Shown here: piece by piece, positions 1 to 8,541 of the stretch
Layout of the letters: every line of letters starts with the position of its first letter
How positions within the stretch are numbered: position 1 is the stretch's first letter
DNA from: an uncultured Lachnospiraceae bacterium
GTDB lineage: Bacteria; Bacillota; Clostridia; Lachnospirales; Lachnospiraceae
Length of the DNA: 37,138 nucleotides
Assembly: GCA_947626365.1 (NCBI GenBank)
Contig: CANQRW010000032.1
Location: 1-37,138, forward strand
Direction of reading: 5' to 3'
Notes under the pieces: model-generated
What the model saw: the letters and a program-made list of their open reading frames with translations, nothing else
Told to the model about the DNA's origin: nothing
Database searches by the model: none
Position numbers and translations under genes: made by a program

Positions 1-296
1 GGATTTACTGCCGATTTATCTCTTGTCTGTGCCGACGGGAGTAAATAAAGGTTCGGGTATCTTTTGTCTCTGATCAGGGCCTGCTTCATTCTGCAGTTCC
101 CCTCCACCACATCTACCAGGTTATAGACAATCCGGTTCTCAAGTCCCATGACCACATCCAGATTGCGCAGACCGATATCCGTATCGATCATTACCGTGCG
201 CCGTCCCAGCAGCGCCAGGCCTGTCCCAATGTTGGCAGAGGTTGTGGTTTTGCCCACCCCGCCTTTTCCGGAGGTAATAACTATGACTTCGCTCAT
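1..296 (-). CDS. minD: Septum site-determining ATPase MinD (N-terminal part, cut by window edge)
   Basis: MinD is a deviant-Walker ATPase that binds the membrane when ATP-bound, recruits MinC and so blocks FtsZ ring formation away from midcell. The first 98 residues are visible. They open with MSEVIVITSGKGGVGKTTTS, which carries the deviant Walker A signature KGGVGKTT, followed by MIDTDIGLRNLDVVMGLENR, a block typical of MinD rather than of ParA or Mrp. The ATG at 294-296 has GGAGG eight bases upstream; an earlier ATG touching the GGAGG is too close to be used. The gene follows minC with a gap of about 80 bases, as in most Firmicutes. The C-terminal membrane-targeting helix lies outside the window. 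Confidence 0.95.
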   Translation of the reverse strand, partial: MSEVIVITSGKGGVGKTTTSANIGTGLALLGRRTVMIDTDIGLRNLDVVMGLENRIVYNLVDVVEGNCRMKQALIRDKRYPNLYLLPSAQTRDKSAVN

Positions 297-332
297 ATTT
301 CATTCCTCCTGCAATAAATGCCTGACACAAGT

Positions 333-361
333 ATTCTACCCTATCTTTTGTAAGATTTCCA
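333..361 (-). promoter_or_regulatory. Possible internal promoter ahead of minD
   Basis: A TAGAAT -10 box (333-338) lies 17 bases from TGGAAA (356-361), a four-of-six match to the -35 consensus, in the AT-rich gap between minC and minD. This could give minD a dose independent of the upstream operon. The support is sequence similarity only. Confidence 0.3.
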
Positions 362-375
362 GTATTATTTGTGTT

Positions 376-1029
376 TTATCTTTGAAAAAAACTTTTTTTC
401 ATACTTTTGACACAAATCTCCCCGTTTTCGACGGTAACTACCACGGGGCCTTTGGCGAGACGTTTTCCCTTATCGGAACACTTCGCCTCGCAGTCCGCTA
501 TCTTAAGCTGCTCCGGCGCCATATCCAGGGCCGCCACACAGGCGTCCGTATTGCCGGAGATGCCTGCGATCGCCGCTCCCTTCAGGTCGCCAATCACGAC
601 CACGTTGCCCTTTGATATGACTCTGGCTCCCTGCTCCACATTGCCGATCACAACAATGCTGTACTCGGATTCCAGCGTCTCTCCGGAGCTTAAGCTGCCC
701 CGGTAAAACTGTCCCGTGGCGGCGGAAAGCTCCATCAGCTTGTCGTTCAGGGCCTTCTCGCATCGTGTCGTCCGCTCCAGGTCCTGATCCAGCAGACAGA
801 GGATCTCGATCTCGGAATTCTCCGTGATGACATTGACCATCTGAAATTCCTGCTCCGGCGTCAGGGGTTTCCCCGCCAGAGTCAGGGTCATCTGAACCGA
901 GCCCCAAAACCGGGCCGTCTCGCCGAATTTGGCCGCCACATCCGCAAGGAGCTGCTCATACGGTACCTCAGGATCCAGAATCACTGTCATTCCGGACCGG
1001 TTGCTTTTGATTACTACACTGTTTTTCAT
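376..1029 (-). CDS. minC: Septum site-determining protein MinC
   Basis: MinC is the FtsZ antagonist of the Min system and works in a membrane complex with MinD. The 217-residue product has the family layout. An N-terminal domain of about 100 residues (VVIKSNRSGMTVILDPEVPYEQLL onward in pieces) is followed by a C-terminal right-handed beta-helix domain with the regularly spaced glycines of VVIGNVEQGARVISKGNV and VVIGDLKGAAIAGISGN. The start chosen is the ATG at 1027-1029, preceded by GAGGGG at good spacing; a frame extension of seven codons upstream has no ribosome site. It lies between the PBP2 gene and minD and is probably co-transcribed with both. Confidence 0.93.
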   Translation of the reverse strand: MKNSVVIKSNRSGMTVILDPEVPYEQLLADVAAKFGETARFWGSVQMTLTLAGKPLTPEQEFQMVNVITENSEIEILCLLDQDLERTTRCEKALNDKLMELSAATGQFYRGSLSSGETLESEYSIVVIGNVEQGARVISKGNVVVIGDLKGAAIAGISGNTDACVAALDMAPEQLKIADCEAKCSDKGKRLAKGPVVVTVENGEICVKSMKKSFFQR

Positions 1030-1052
1030 TCTGCACCCCTCAATCTTCAATG

Positions 1053-3962
1053 TTAGTCGCCAATCACAATGTTGGTGGCGTCAAGAGCGCCTGTGTTCAT
1101 GATGTAATCAAGATCGGTATATCCGTAATAGAGGGAATATACGTTCTTCGCCACGGCGGCCGCCTCAGATGAGCTGTAGCCGTAAGGAATATTTACGGTG
1201 ACGCTGATCTCAGGATGTTCATAGGGGCCGTAAGAGATAAAGAACGCGTGGTTGCCTCGGGAGTTCTCCTGGGCAGTACCGGTCTTTCCTGCAATGTTCA
1301 CCTGCAGGTCGCGGAAAATGTCCTTGATGGATCCCAGGGCGATCACATTTCTCATACCGGTCTGAACCGTATCCCAGGTGGAGTCCGCCACATCCACATG
1401 GTTGGAGATGCGGGGCTCGTAGCCGCGGACCTGCGTGCCGTCCGCCCTGGTGATATGATCGATCAGGCTCAGTTCAAACACCGTTCCCCGGTTGGCCAGG
1501 GCCGATACGTAGCGGGCCAGCTGGACATTGGTGTAAGCGTGGGTACCCTGTCCCATGGCGGAACGCTCCGGGTCCTCATTGGAAAGGTTGGGCGAATTCT
1601 CCTCGATCTCGATGCCGGAGGTGTGGTCAAGACCGAACATGGTTGCGTATTCCTGAATGATCTTAAGTCCGGTGTCAGTGGAATAAACTCCGTTCTCATC
1701 AGTGGAAAGCCTGTGGGCCATCTCGTCAAAATAGTAATTGCAGGAGTTCTGAATGGCTTCCGCCATGTTCAGCTCTCCGTGGCGCCCGGGATAGATCCAG
1801 CAGCGGATAGGATTGGAGACCTCGTCATACCGTCCGGTACACTCCACCTTCTCATAAATCGAGACCACTCCCTCCTCCAGCGCCGCGATAGCGGTGATGG
1901 GCTTAAACGTGGATCCGGGAGCCTTCAGGGCCTGGGTCGCGTTGTTATAGAAAGGTCTTGACAGGTCGTTGTTCAGCTGATTGAAATATACCGCGTCCAC
2001 AGTCCCGGACATCCGGTTGTTGTCATAGCTTGGATATGTGACCATGGCAAGGACCTTGCCGGTATTGACATCCGTCACGGTGCATCCTGCGGTACAGGGA
2101 TCCAGGGCAAGCTGGGACGGAGTGATCTCCAGATTGGTGATCTTGCTGATCATAAAATCAAAGGTATAGTCCGATCCGCCTGCGGCGAGAGCGGCGACCG
2201 CCTGTTCGTCGTAGGGAAGGATACCCTGGGAGTACAGCGCCAGGCACAGCTCTTTTCCGGTGACGATATCCTGGTTTACCAGGTACCGGAAGATTCTCTT
2301 GGTGAAGTTTTCGTCCTCTGCCAGCTGCTTTAACAGGTATTCCTTCAGCGTCCGGAAACTGTCGTCCGCGTTGGAATATCGGCTCTGTGTCTCAAGCCGG
2401 GTGGTATCCACCCAGCTTTCTGAGATCCCGGCGTAAAGGTAATCTCTCAGACTGATAGTCCCCTCATTCCATGCGATGGTCTCCGGGCTTTCCGGATCGA
2501 TCTTATCTTTCTGTATAATACCTACGGTATCGCCTGTCAGAAAGGTGTAGATATAATTCATATATGCCCGCATGTCTTCCGGCAGGTCCGCCATGGCGGG
2601 AGCCGCCGGATTGTCCAGCAGGCTTCCGATACCGCTTAAGATTTGGTCCCTGGACGCGGAAAACTTCCGGTAGATCGTCTGCTCCACCTCATCCGCCTCG
2701 GCGCTTTCCATATGGCTCAGAGACAGGACATTGTTGTTGATCAGCTGATAATAGGCATCCTTAATGGGAATTTGAATCTTACTGGAATCCCGGTTCTCAT
2801 CCTCCGACACGTCCCGGTTGACCAGATGGGACACTAAAACGCCGGCCAGCTGCTGCTCCAGCAGATGATAGATACCCTTCTGGAGGTTGCCGTCAATGGT
2901 CAGATAGATATCGCTGCCGGCCACAGGATCCGTCGAGTCCTCTTCCACCTGAAGGATCTGGCCGTAGCTGTCCACGAACATATGGGTAACGCCTTTTTTT
3001 CCGTGAAGCACCGATTCCATGGAAGCCTCGATTCCGGTACGTCCCACAATGTCATTGGCATCGTAGTTGGGATCCTGCTCCTGAAGGGAGGCAAGCTGCT
3101 CTGTCTGCACCTTGCCGGTATATCCGATGATGGGCGCGAAATATACGGCATCATCGTAGACGCGGACCGTGGACTGGGCGATCGACACGCCGTCCATATC
3201 CGCCATATGCTCCGATACGTCTGCCACCGTCTCCTGAGAGATATTGTTGGCTACGGTGATAACCTCATATTTCCTATAAGAGGTCAGAGACAGTCCGTAA
3301 CGGATATGGGCGATCTGCAGGGCTTCCCTGTCGGAAAGAACCGTCGCGTTGCCGTCCTTATCCTTGAGACCGTCAATATCATACCGGGCTGAAGATTTGA
3401 TCTGGTCAAAAAGTTCCCGGGCCGAGATGTCGGAGGGATACTTTCCGTCAGGGCTGTCCAGCTTTTCCACGGAACTGAGGCCGTAGTAATCCCGGAGGAA
3501 CCGTTTCCTGGCGGCCTCCGAGCTGGAAGTATAGCACAGTTCCCCATTCTGGTCGATGCCCAGTTCCAGCCTGGCCTCTACCGTCTCGCCGTGATTTTCC
3601 AGAATGCGGATCAGCTGATACAGCATCAGATTCAGGGACTGGTTGTTCCGATAGGTCCCGGTATCCCGGATGGTGACGGAGTAAGCCAGCTCGTTGTGAG
3701 CCAGAATATTGCCGTTGGCATCGTAGATATTCCCCCGGGTCCCGGGCGTATAGACAGTCTGATAGGTTTTCGACACGTATTGCGTCAGGTACTGCTCTCC
3801 ATGGATGATCTGCATGTCGAAAAGCTTTCCGACAAGCACAAGAAACATGCCGGTGAAAATCAGGAAAAGAAGAAATATCCTGGACGTCACCACACGTTTC
3901 ACCATCTCAAGGCAGAAGCCTGCGATTTCACTAAACAAGAGTCGTATCCCTCCCGCTTTCAT
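1053..3962 (-). CDS. mrdA: Penicillin-binding protein 2, elongation-type transpeptidase
   Basis: A class B PBP that cross-links peptidoglycan during lateral wall growth together with MreC, MreD and RodA. The 969-residue frame has an N-terminal membrane anchor at about residues 28-48, a PBP dimerisation/pedestal region, and a C-terminal transpeptidase domain. The domain carries all three active-site motifs: STFK near 684-687, SCN near 740-742 and KTGT near 893-896. The length matches clostridial PBP2 rather than the shorter proteobacterial form, the extra residues lying ahead of STFK. The start is uncertain. The ATG at 3962 has no clear ribosome site and overlaps mreD by 32 bases. An in-frame TTG at 3938 has GGGAGGG about ten bases upstream and overlaps mreD by only 8 bases, so it may be the true start. 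Confidence 0.92.
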   Translation of the reverse strand: MKAGGIRLLFSEIAGFCLEMVKRVVTSRIFLLFLIFTGMFLVLVGKLFDMQIIHGEQYLTQYVSKTYQTVYTPGTRGNIYDANGNILAHNELAYSVTIRDTGTYRNNQSLNLMLYQLIRILENHGETVEARLELGIDQNGELCYTSSSEAARKRFLRDYYGLSSVEKLDSPDGKYPSDISARELFDQIKSSARYDIDGLKDKDGNATVLSDREALQIAHIRYGLSLTSYRKYEVITVANNISQETVADVSEHMADMDGVSIAQSTVRVYDDAVYFAPIIGYTGKVQTEQLASLQEQDPNYDANDIVGRTGIEASMESVLHGKKGVTHMFVDSYGQILQVEEDSTDPVAGSDIYLTIDGNLQKGIYHLLEQQLAGVLVSHLVNRDVSEDENRDSSKIQIPIKDAYYQLINNNVLSLSHMESAEADEVEQTIYRKFSASRDQILSGIGSLLDNPAAPAMADLPEDMRAYMNYIYTFLTGDTVGIIQKDKIDPESPETIAWNEGTISLRDYLYAGISESWVDTTRLETQSRYSNADDSFRTLKEYLLKQLAEDENFTKRIFRYLVNQDIVTGKELCLALYSQGILPYDEQAVAALAAGGSDYTFDFMISKITNLEITPSQLALDPCTAGCTVTDVNTGKVLAMVTYPSYDNNRMSGTVDAVYFNQLNNDLSRPFYNNATQALKAPGSTFKPITAIAALEEGVVSIYEKVECTGRYDEVSNPIRCWIYPGRHGELNMAEAIQNSCNYYFDEMAHRLSTDENGVYSTDTGLKIIQEYATMFGLDHTSGIEIEENSPNLSNEDPERSAMGQGTHAYTNVQLARYVSALANRGTVFELSLIDHITRADGTQVRGYEPRISNHVDVADSTWDTVQTGMRNVIALGSIKDIFRDLQVNIAGKTGTAQENSRGNHAFFISYGPYEHPEISVTVNIPYGYSSSEAAAVAKNVYSLYYGYTDLDYIMNTGALDATNIVIGD

Positions 3963-4449
3963 ACTCTTTCAGTTTCCGGTTGATAAACAGCAGGAAACGA
4001 TAGAGAAACAACGTAGTTACAACGGTAAATATGGTCTCCGGAATAATAAGCTCCCGGAGATAATAGAGAAAATCCAGCCTTCCCCGGAACAGGAACCGGA
4101 ACACATAAACATAGAGATTGTAGGCAAGCTCATTGATTATGCTCAGGATCAGAGGAAGGGTGATATAGTCTTCATAGTAGTATCTGGTAAAGATCCCGTT
4201 GACATAGCCCACATAGATGTAAAACAGCGTATAAAATCCGAAGGGGCCGCTGTAGAACAGATCCAGCAGGATTCCCGCCAGGATGCCGTAGATCATCCCT
4301 GCCTTCTTGCCCTCGATAAAGCCGAAGGAAAAGGTAAGGATCAGCAGCAGGTTGGGAGCCGCGGAAAGAAACGGGATCAGCGGAAAGACGCAGTTCTGGA
4401 TGGTAAACGCCGCGATGATCAGCGACAGGTTGATCAGAGCCCTCGCCAT
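3931..4449 (-). CDS. mreD: Rod shape-determining membrane protein MreD
   Basis: MreD is the small integral membrane partner of MreC in the elongasome. The 172-residue product is almost wholly hydrophobic with five or so predicted membrane segments and the family pattern of a short polar C-terminus. It begins MARALINLSLIIAAFTIQN. The start codon follows the mreC stop after a single base, so the two are translationally coupled. Sequence conservation in this family is low, so the call leans on the position between mreC and the PBP2 gene as well as on the membrane profile. Confidence 0.88.
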   Translation of the reverse strand: MARALINLSLIIAAFTIQNCVFPLIPFLSAAPNLLLILTFSFGFIEGKKAGMIYGILAGILLDLFYSGPFGFYTLFYIYVGYVNGIFTRYYYEDYITLPLILSIINELAYNLYVYVFRFLFRGRLDFLYYLRELIIPETIFTVVTTLFLYRFLLFINRKLKEYESGRDTTLV

Positions 4450-4450
4450 G

Positions 4451-5296
4451 TCACTTTACCTCCGGATCTTCGGTCTCTTTCACATCGGTAATGATGAGAA
4501 CCTCCCGAAGGTTGTCAAACTCCGCCACCGGGATCAGATAACCGGAACTGGTCAGCTGGTTGCTGTCAAGGGTGATATCCTTGGCGTATCCGATCAGGAT
4601 TCCCGGAAGGAAGGCGGAGCTGATATTGGACGTGACGATCCGGTCCCCGTCCTTGATATCCGCATCCGGCTGAATCTGTGAGATGGTCAGCCTCCCCTTA
4701 TTGTACAGGGTCAGATCGCCGCCTACGATACAGATATCTCCGGACTGAAGGGCCATGGCGCTTACCCGGCTGGAGTCGTCAATGATGGAGCGGACTGTGG
4801 CATAGTGGGCCCCTACATCCGTGACAATCCCCACCAGCCCTCCGCCGGCCATCACATTGCTGCCTGCCTGGATTCCGTCGGCCGAGCCCTTATCCACCCG
4901 GAAAACCTGAAACCAGTCGCCGGAATCATTGGCGATCACGCGGGCAGCCGTCTTCTCATACTGCATGTAATCCTGGTCCAGTTCATACAGATCACGGAGC
5001 CGCTCCAGTTCGAATTGTTCCGCCTGAAGCCGGTTGTTCTCCTCGATCAGGCTGGAGATCTGCTGCTTCAGCTGTTCATTCTCTTCCAGGGCGGTCTTCA
5101 GTTTGGCGTAGTCGGTCAGCTCATCATAGACCGATACTCCTACCCGGTTCACACCGGTCTGGATGGGTATCAGAATATACCCCACCGCCGTGCGCAGAGG
5201 GGCCAGCCACTGATCCGTAATGGACGTGATCGTAATGAGGGCAATACAGCATAAAGATAATCCGATTAATACATAACGGTTATACTTTGATTCCAT
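4451..5296 (-). CDS. mreC: Rod shape-determining protein MreC
   Basis: MreC is a membrane-anchored extracytoplasmic scaffold that activates PBP2 and links it to the cytoskeleton. The 281 residues show a cytoplasmic tip, one membrane segment at about 10-30, a coiled coil at about 62-110 rich in E, Q, L and N, and then the two-lobed beta domain (ARVIANDSGDWFQVFRVDKG, with the DVGAHYATVRSIID stretch after it). The start overlaps the radC stop by 17 bases. The usual upstream neighbour mreB is absent; here radC sits directly before mreC. A weak AAGGA ribosome site precedes the ATG at 5296. Confidence 0.94.
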   Translation of the reverse strand: MESKYNRYVLIGLSLCCIALITITSITDQWLAPLRTAVGYILIPIQTGVNRVGVSVYDELTDYAKLKTALEENEQLKQQISSLIEENNRLQAEQFELERLRDLYELDQDYMQYEKTAARVIANDSGDWFQVFRVDKGSADGIQAGSNVMAGGGLVGIVTDVGAHYATVRSIIDDSSRVSAMALQSGDICIVGGDLTLYNKGRLTISQIQPDADIKDGDRIVTSNISSAFLPGILIGYAKDITLDSNQLTSSGYLIPVAEFDNLREVLIITDVKETEDPEVK

Positions 5297-5996
5297 CTGT
5301 CAATATTCCTTCTTTTCTGTAGCTGAAGTACGTATTGTCGCCGATAATGATATGATCCAGGAACCGGACTCCCAGAAGCTTCGCGCCCTGCCGGATCCTG
5401 TTGGTAAGCAGATAATCCTCCTGGCTGGGCGTCGGATCGCCGCTGGGATGGTTGTGAACCAGAATGATTCCCACGGCCCTGTTGCGCATGGCCTCCACGA
5501 ATATCTCCCTGGGAGAAGCCATGGATGCGTTCACAGTACCCTTGAAGATAAGCGCATCCTTAATCAGACAGTTTTTGCTGTCAAGAAACATGGCATAGAC
5601 CAGTTCCTGCTCCGCGTGGCGCAGATCCTCCATATAATAATGGACTACCGCTTCCGGCGAATCGTATCTGCTGATCTGAACGGTGGCGGACCGCTTGGCA
5701 ATGCGCCGGGACAGCTCTCCGATACACATAAGCTGAATCCCCTTGACCGTGCCGATTCCCTCTACGCTTTTCAGCTCTTCCAGCGTAAAATGGCACAAAC
5801 CCAGGATGCCGTCCCTGGGATAATTCAGAGCCAGCACCTGCCTGGCTGTCTCCAGCGAATTCTGGTTGCTGCTTCCCGTCCGGATGATAATGGACAAAAG
5901 CTCTTCGTCACTCAGAACTTCCGTCCCCAGTTGCACACATCGCTCGTAAGGCCTGTCATTGGCGGGAATGTCTTTCATCTTTCTGTTATTTTCCAT
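5280..5996 (-). CDS. radC: RadC family JAB/MPN-domain protein
   Basis: A widely conserved protein whose old link to DNA repair is not firmly supported; the C-terminal domain is a metal-binding JAB/MPN fold. The 238-residue product has an N-terminal helix-hairpin-helix part (LKSVEGIGTVKGIQL, residues 75-89) and then the metal motif HNHPSGDPTPSQED, giving His181, His183 and Asp194, so the site is intact. The start at 5996 is chosen because AAGGAG lies five bases upstream; a longer in-frame extension of 31 codons would cover the 5' leader hairpin and has no ribosome site. It is the first gene of the mre/min transcription unit. Confidence 0.92.
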   Translation of the reverse strand: MENNRKMKDIPANDRPYERCVQLGTEVLSDEELLSIIIRTGSSNQNSLETARQVLALNYPRDGILGLCHFTLEELKSVEGIGTVKGIQLMCIGELSRRIAKRSATVQISRYDSPEAVVHYYMEDLRHAEQELVYAMFLDSKNCLIKDALIFKGTVNASMASPREIFVEAMRNRAVGIILVHNHPSGDPTPSQEDYLLTNRIRQGAKLLGVRFLDHIIIGDNTYFSYRKEGILTDGIKV

Positions 5997-6038
5997 GCAC
6001 GCTCCTTGTTCGTCACTCTCCAAATACGCAACAAGGAA

Positions 6039-6079
6039 ATATGTGCCCCACAGGAAAAAATATCCTGCGGAACACATAT
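6039..6079 (-). other. Strong hairpin at the 5' end of the radC-mre-min transcript
   Basis: Read on the minus strand, two arms of 17 bases (outer part ATATGTG/CACATAT, inner part CCGCAGGA/TCCTGTGG with G-U pairs between) close on a U-rich loop of seven bases. The hairpin begins about where transcription from the 6080-6108 promoter would start and ends about 40 bases before the radC start codon. No clean T-run follows it, so it is better explained as a 5' stabilising element than as a terminator of the upstream gene. Confidence 0.55.
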
Positions 6080-6108
6080 AGTTTACCATAAAATGGGGGC
6101 TGTGTATA
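6080..6108 (-). promoter_or_regulatory. Predicted promoter of the radC-mreC-mreD-PBP2-minC-minD unit
   Basis: An extended -10 element (TGG followed by TAAACT at 6080-6085) lies 17 bases from TATACA at 6103-6108 (four of six matches to the -35 consensus). It sits in the gap between the end of the upstream PLP enzyme gene and radC. Confidence 0.5.
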
Positions 6109-6131
6109 CAAAATTTATAAAACCGTAAGTT

Positions 6132-7487
6132 TTATTCCGGCAGTCGGACAATCCCCCGCTCCACGAGGGACTGCAGGGATTTCAGGATTCCCAGTCTGGC
6201 GTGATACCAGGTGAGGCCTCCCTGGAAATAGACCGCGTAAGGCGGCTTAATGGGGGCGTCGGCGCTCAGTTCGATGGAGGAACCCTGGACAAAGGCTCCG
6301 GCCGCCATAATGACCGGCGCGTCATAGCCCGGCATATCCCAGGGCTCCGGCTTCACATAGCTGTCCACGGGGGCGGCCGCCTGGATTCCCTGGCAGAACG
6401 CGATGACTCCCTCGGCGGTCCCGAAGGTAATGGCCTGGATGATATCATGGCGCTCTTCCGTCCCGTTGGGATGGACGGAAAAGCCCAGCTTCTCATAGAT
6501 ATTGGCGGCAAAGATGGCTCCCTTCAGGGCCCCGGCCACCACCGTAGGCGCCAGGAAAAGCCCCTGGAAAAGAGACTGGTTCAGTCCCAGGCTGGCGCCC
6601 ACCTCTTTGCCCAGGCCGGGAGCGCTGAGACGGTAGGCGGCGCGGTCCACACAGTCCTTCCGCCCTACGATATATCCGCCGATGGGCGCCAGGCCGCCGC
6701 CGGGATTTTTGATCAGGGATCCGACGATCATGTCGGCTCCCACATCCGTCGGCTCCGTAATCTCCACAAACTCGCCGTAACAGTTGTCCACCATGCAGAT
6801 CACGTCCGGCTTCACAGACTTCACAAAAGCAATCAGCTGTCCGATCTGTTCCACGGAAAAAGTGGGCCGGGTGGCGTATCCCTTGGACCGCTGGATGGTC
6901 ACCAGTTTTGTCTTTTCGTTGATCGCTTTTCGGATATTTTCATAATCAAAGGTTCCGTCCGGCAGCAGGTCCGCCTGGCGGTAGGAAACGCCGTATTCCT
7001 TTAAGGAGCCTGCGGATTCCCGGATCCCGATCACTTCTTCCAGAGTGTCGTAGGGCTTTCCCACCGGAGACAAAAGCTCGTCCCCCGGGCGGAGATTTCC
7101 GGACAGCGCCACATGCAGGGCGTGGGTCCCGCTCATCAGCTGAGGGCGGACCAGCGCAGATTCCCCGTGAAAGCACGCCGCGTATACATTTTCCAGGGTA
7201 TCCCTGCCCAGATCATTGTAGCCGTACCCGGTGGTGGCCGCGAAATGGATATCGCTTACACGGCAGTCCTGCATGGCCTTGATCACCTTCATCTGGTTGT
7301 ACTCGGCCCGGCGGTCGATCTCCTCAAAACGCGGCTTCAGGGCAGATTCCGTCTCCGCCCCAAACATCTGTACATCTTTACTGATCCCCAGGGATTCATA
7401 CATCCGGGAAAGCTGTGTATCGATCATATTTTCAATCATCTCCTGAAACGATAAATTATCACAAAAGTTACGGTCTCTGCCGGTCAC
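6132..7487 (-). CDS. PLP-dependent methionine gamma-lyase family protein (aluminium resistance type)
   Basis: A fold-type I pyridoxal-phosphate enzyme of the family often annotated as methionine gamma-lyase-like or aluminium resistance protein; its true substrate is not established. The 451 residues include the cofactor-site glycine/threonine patch MSGTHALHVALSG (118-130), an aspartate-containing strand VICMVDNCYGEF, and the predicted Schiff-base lysine at residue 260 in GSLIKNPGGG. The start is the GTG at 7485-7487, which overlaps the miaA stop by four bases (GTGA), showing coupling to miaA. An internal ATG at codon 21 has GGAG upstream and is a credible alternative. In clostridia this gene often ends the miaB-mutS-mutL-miaA run, as here. 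Confidence 0.85.
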   Translation of the reverse strand: MTGRDRNFCDNLSFQEMIENMIDTQLSRMYESLGISKDVQMFGAETESALKPRFEEIDRRAEYNQMKVIKAMQDCRVSDIHFAATTGYGYNDLGRDTLENVYAACFHGESALVRPQLMSGTHALHVALSGNLRPGDELLSPVGKPYDTLEEVIGIRESAGSLKEYGVSYRQADLLPDGTFDYENIRKAINEKTKLVTIQRSKGYATRPTFSVEQIGQLIAFVKSVKPDVICMVDNCYGEFVEITEPTDVGADMIVGSLIKNPGGGLAPIGGYIVGRKDCVDRAAYRLSAPGLGKEVGASLGLNQSLFQGLFLAPTVVAGALKGAIFAANIYEKLGFSVHPNGTEERHDIIQAITFGTAEGVIAFCQGIQAAAPVDSYVKPEPWDMPGYDAPVIMAAGAFVQGSSIELSADAPIKPPYAVYFQGGLTWYHARLGILKSLQSLVERGIVRLPE

Positions 7488-8431
7488 CGCTGAAAGGGAA
7501 AAGGCAAATCCCGGAGAATGAATTCCACAATCTCTTCCGGGCGGTTATGAAATTCCTCCACATTCAGCCATCGCACTTCTCTCTCCCGCTTAAACCAGGT
7601 GAGCTGCCGCTTGGCAAAGTGGCGGGTGTCCCGCTTGATGATCCGAATGGCCTCCTCCAGGGGATAAGCGCCCTCCAGATGCGCCAGGATTTCCTTATAG
7701 CCAAGGCCCTGCATGGACACCATGGAACGGCTGCAGCCCATGGCGGCAAGGCGCTTTACCTCGTCCACAAGGCCCTGTTGTATCATAAGATCCACGCGCC
7801 TGTCAATACGCTCGTACAAGGCGGCACGATCCATATTCAGAACATAATAGCAGAAATCATAAGGCGATTCCCGGACTCTCTGCTCCGCGTTGTGGCCGGA
7901 AATGAGTTTCCCGGTCTGACGGTAAAACTCAATGGCCCGGATGGTCCGCTTCACATTGTTGGCGTGAATGGCCTGGGCCGATTCCGGATCGATCTCCCGC
8001 AGCATTTCATGCAGATAACCGGTTCCCTTTTCCTCAGCCAGCCGCTCCAGTTCTTTCCGGAGCGTATCGTCTCCGTCATTCTCCGTAAAGTTAATATCAT
8101 ACAGAAGAGCCTGAATATAGAAGCCGGTGCCTCCGGCCACAATGGGAATGTGCCCCCGTTCATAGATGCCGGCCGCGGCCTCCTTTGCCATCTTCTGAAA
8201 GGAAACCACGTTAAATTCCTCCGTCGGCTCCAGCACGTCAATGAGATGATGGGGAACTCCCTCCATCTCCTCTTCCGTCACTTTGGCGGAACCGATATCC
8301 ATATGGCGGTAGACCTGCATGGAGTCGGCGCTGATGATCTCTCCTCCCACCGCTTTGGCAAGTCCGATGGAGGTTTTGGTTTTCCCGACTGCCGTAGGGC
8401 CGGTCAGGATAATAAGCGGAGGTTTCTTCAT
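7484..8431 (-). CDS. miaA: tRNA dimethylallyltransferase MiaA
   Basis: MiaA transfers a dimethylallyl group to N6 of A37 in tRNAs that read codons starting with U. The product MiaB, encoded in the same cluster, then adds the methylthio group. The 315-residue sequence has the P-loop GPTAVGKT (residues 11-18), the substrate motif SADSMQVYRHMDIGSAK, and the VAGGTGFYIQALL block that lines the tRNA channel. The length is normal for the family. AAAGGAG precedes the ATG at 8431. It follows mutL after 110 bases, in which I see no further gene. Confidence 0.97.
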   Translation of the reverse strand: MKKPPLIILTGPTAVGKTKTSIGLAKAVGGEIISADSMQVYRHMDIGSAKVTEEEMEGVPHHLIDVLEPTEEFNVVSFQKMAKEAAAGIYERGHIPIVAGGTGFYIQALLYDINFTENDGDDTLRKELERLAEEKGTGYLHEMLREIDPESAQAIHANNVKRTIRAIEFYRQTGKLISGHNAEQRVRESPYDFCYYVLNMDRAALYERIDRRVDLMIQQGLVDEVKRLAAMGCSRSMVSMQGLGYKEILAHLEGAYPLEEAIRIIKRDTRHFAKRQLTWFKREREVRWLNVEEFHNRPEEIVEFILRDLPFPFQR

Positions 8432-8541
8432 GTTGGGTCTGACTCCTTTCCCATCTCGGGTCTGATTTGCCCGTCGGCAGACTGCAAAGCAGATGTCCTT
8501 TCCGGCTGCATCCAGCCATATCTCAGCAGATCCATCCGAAT

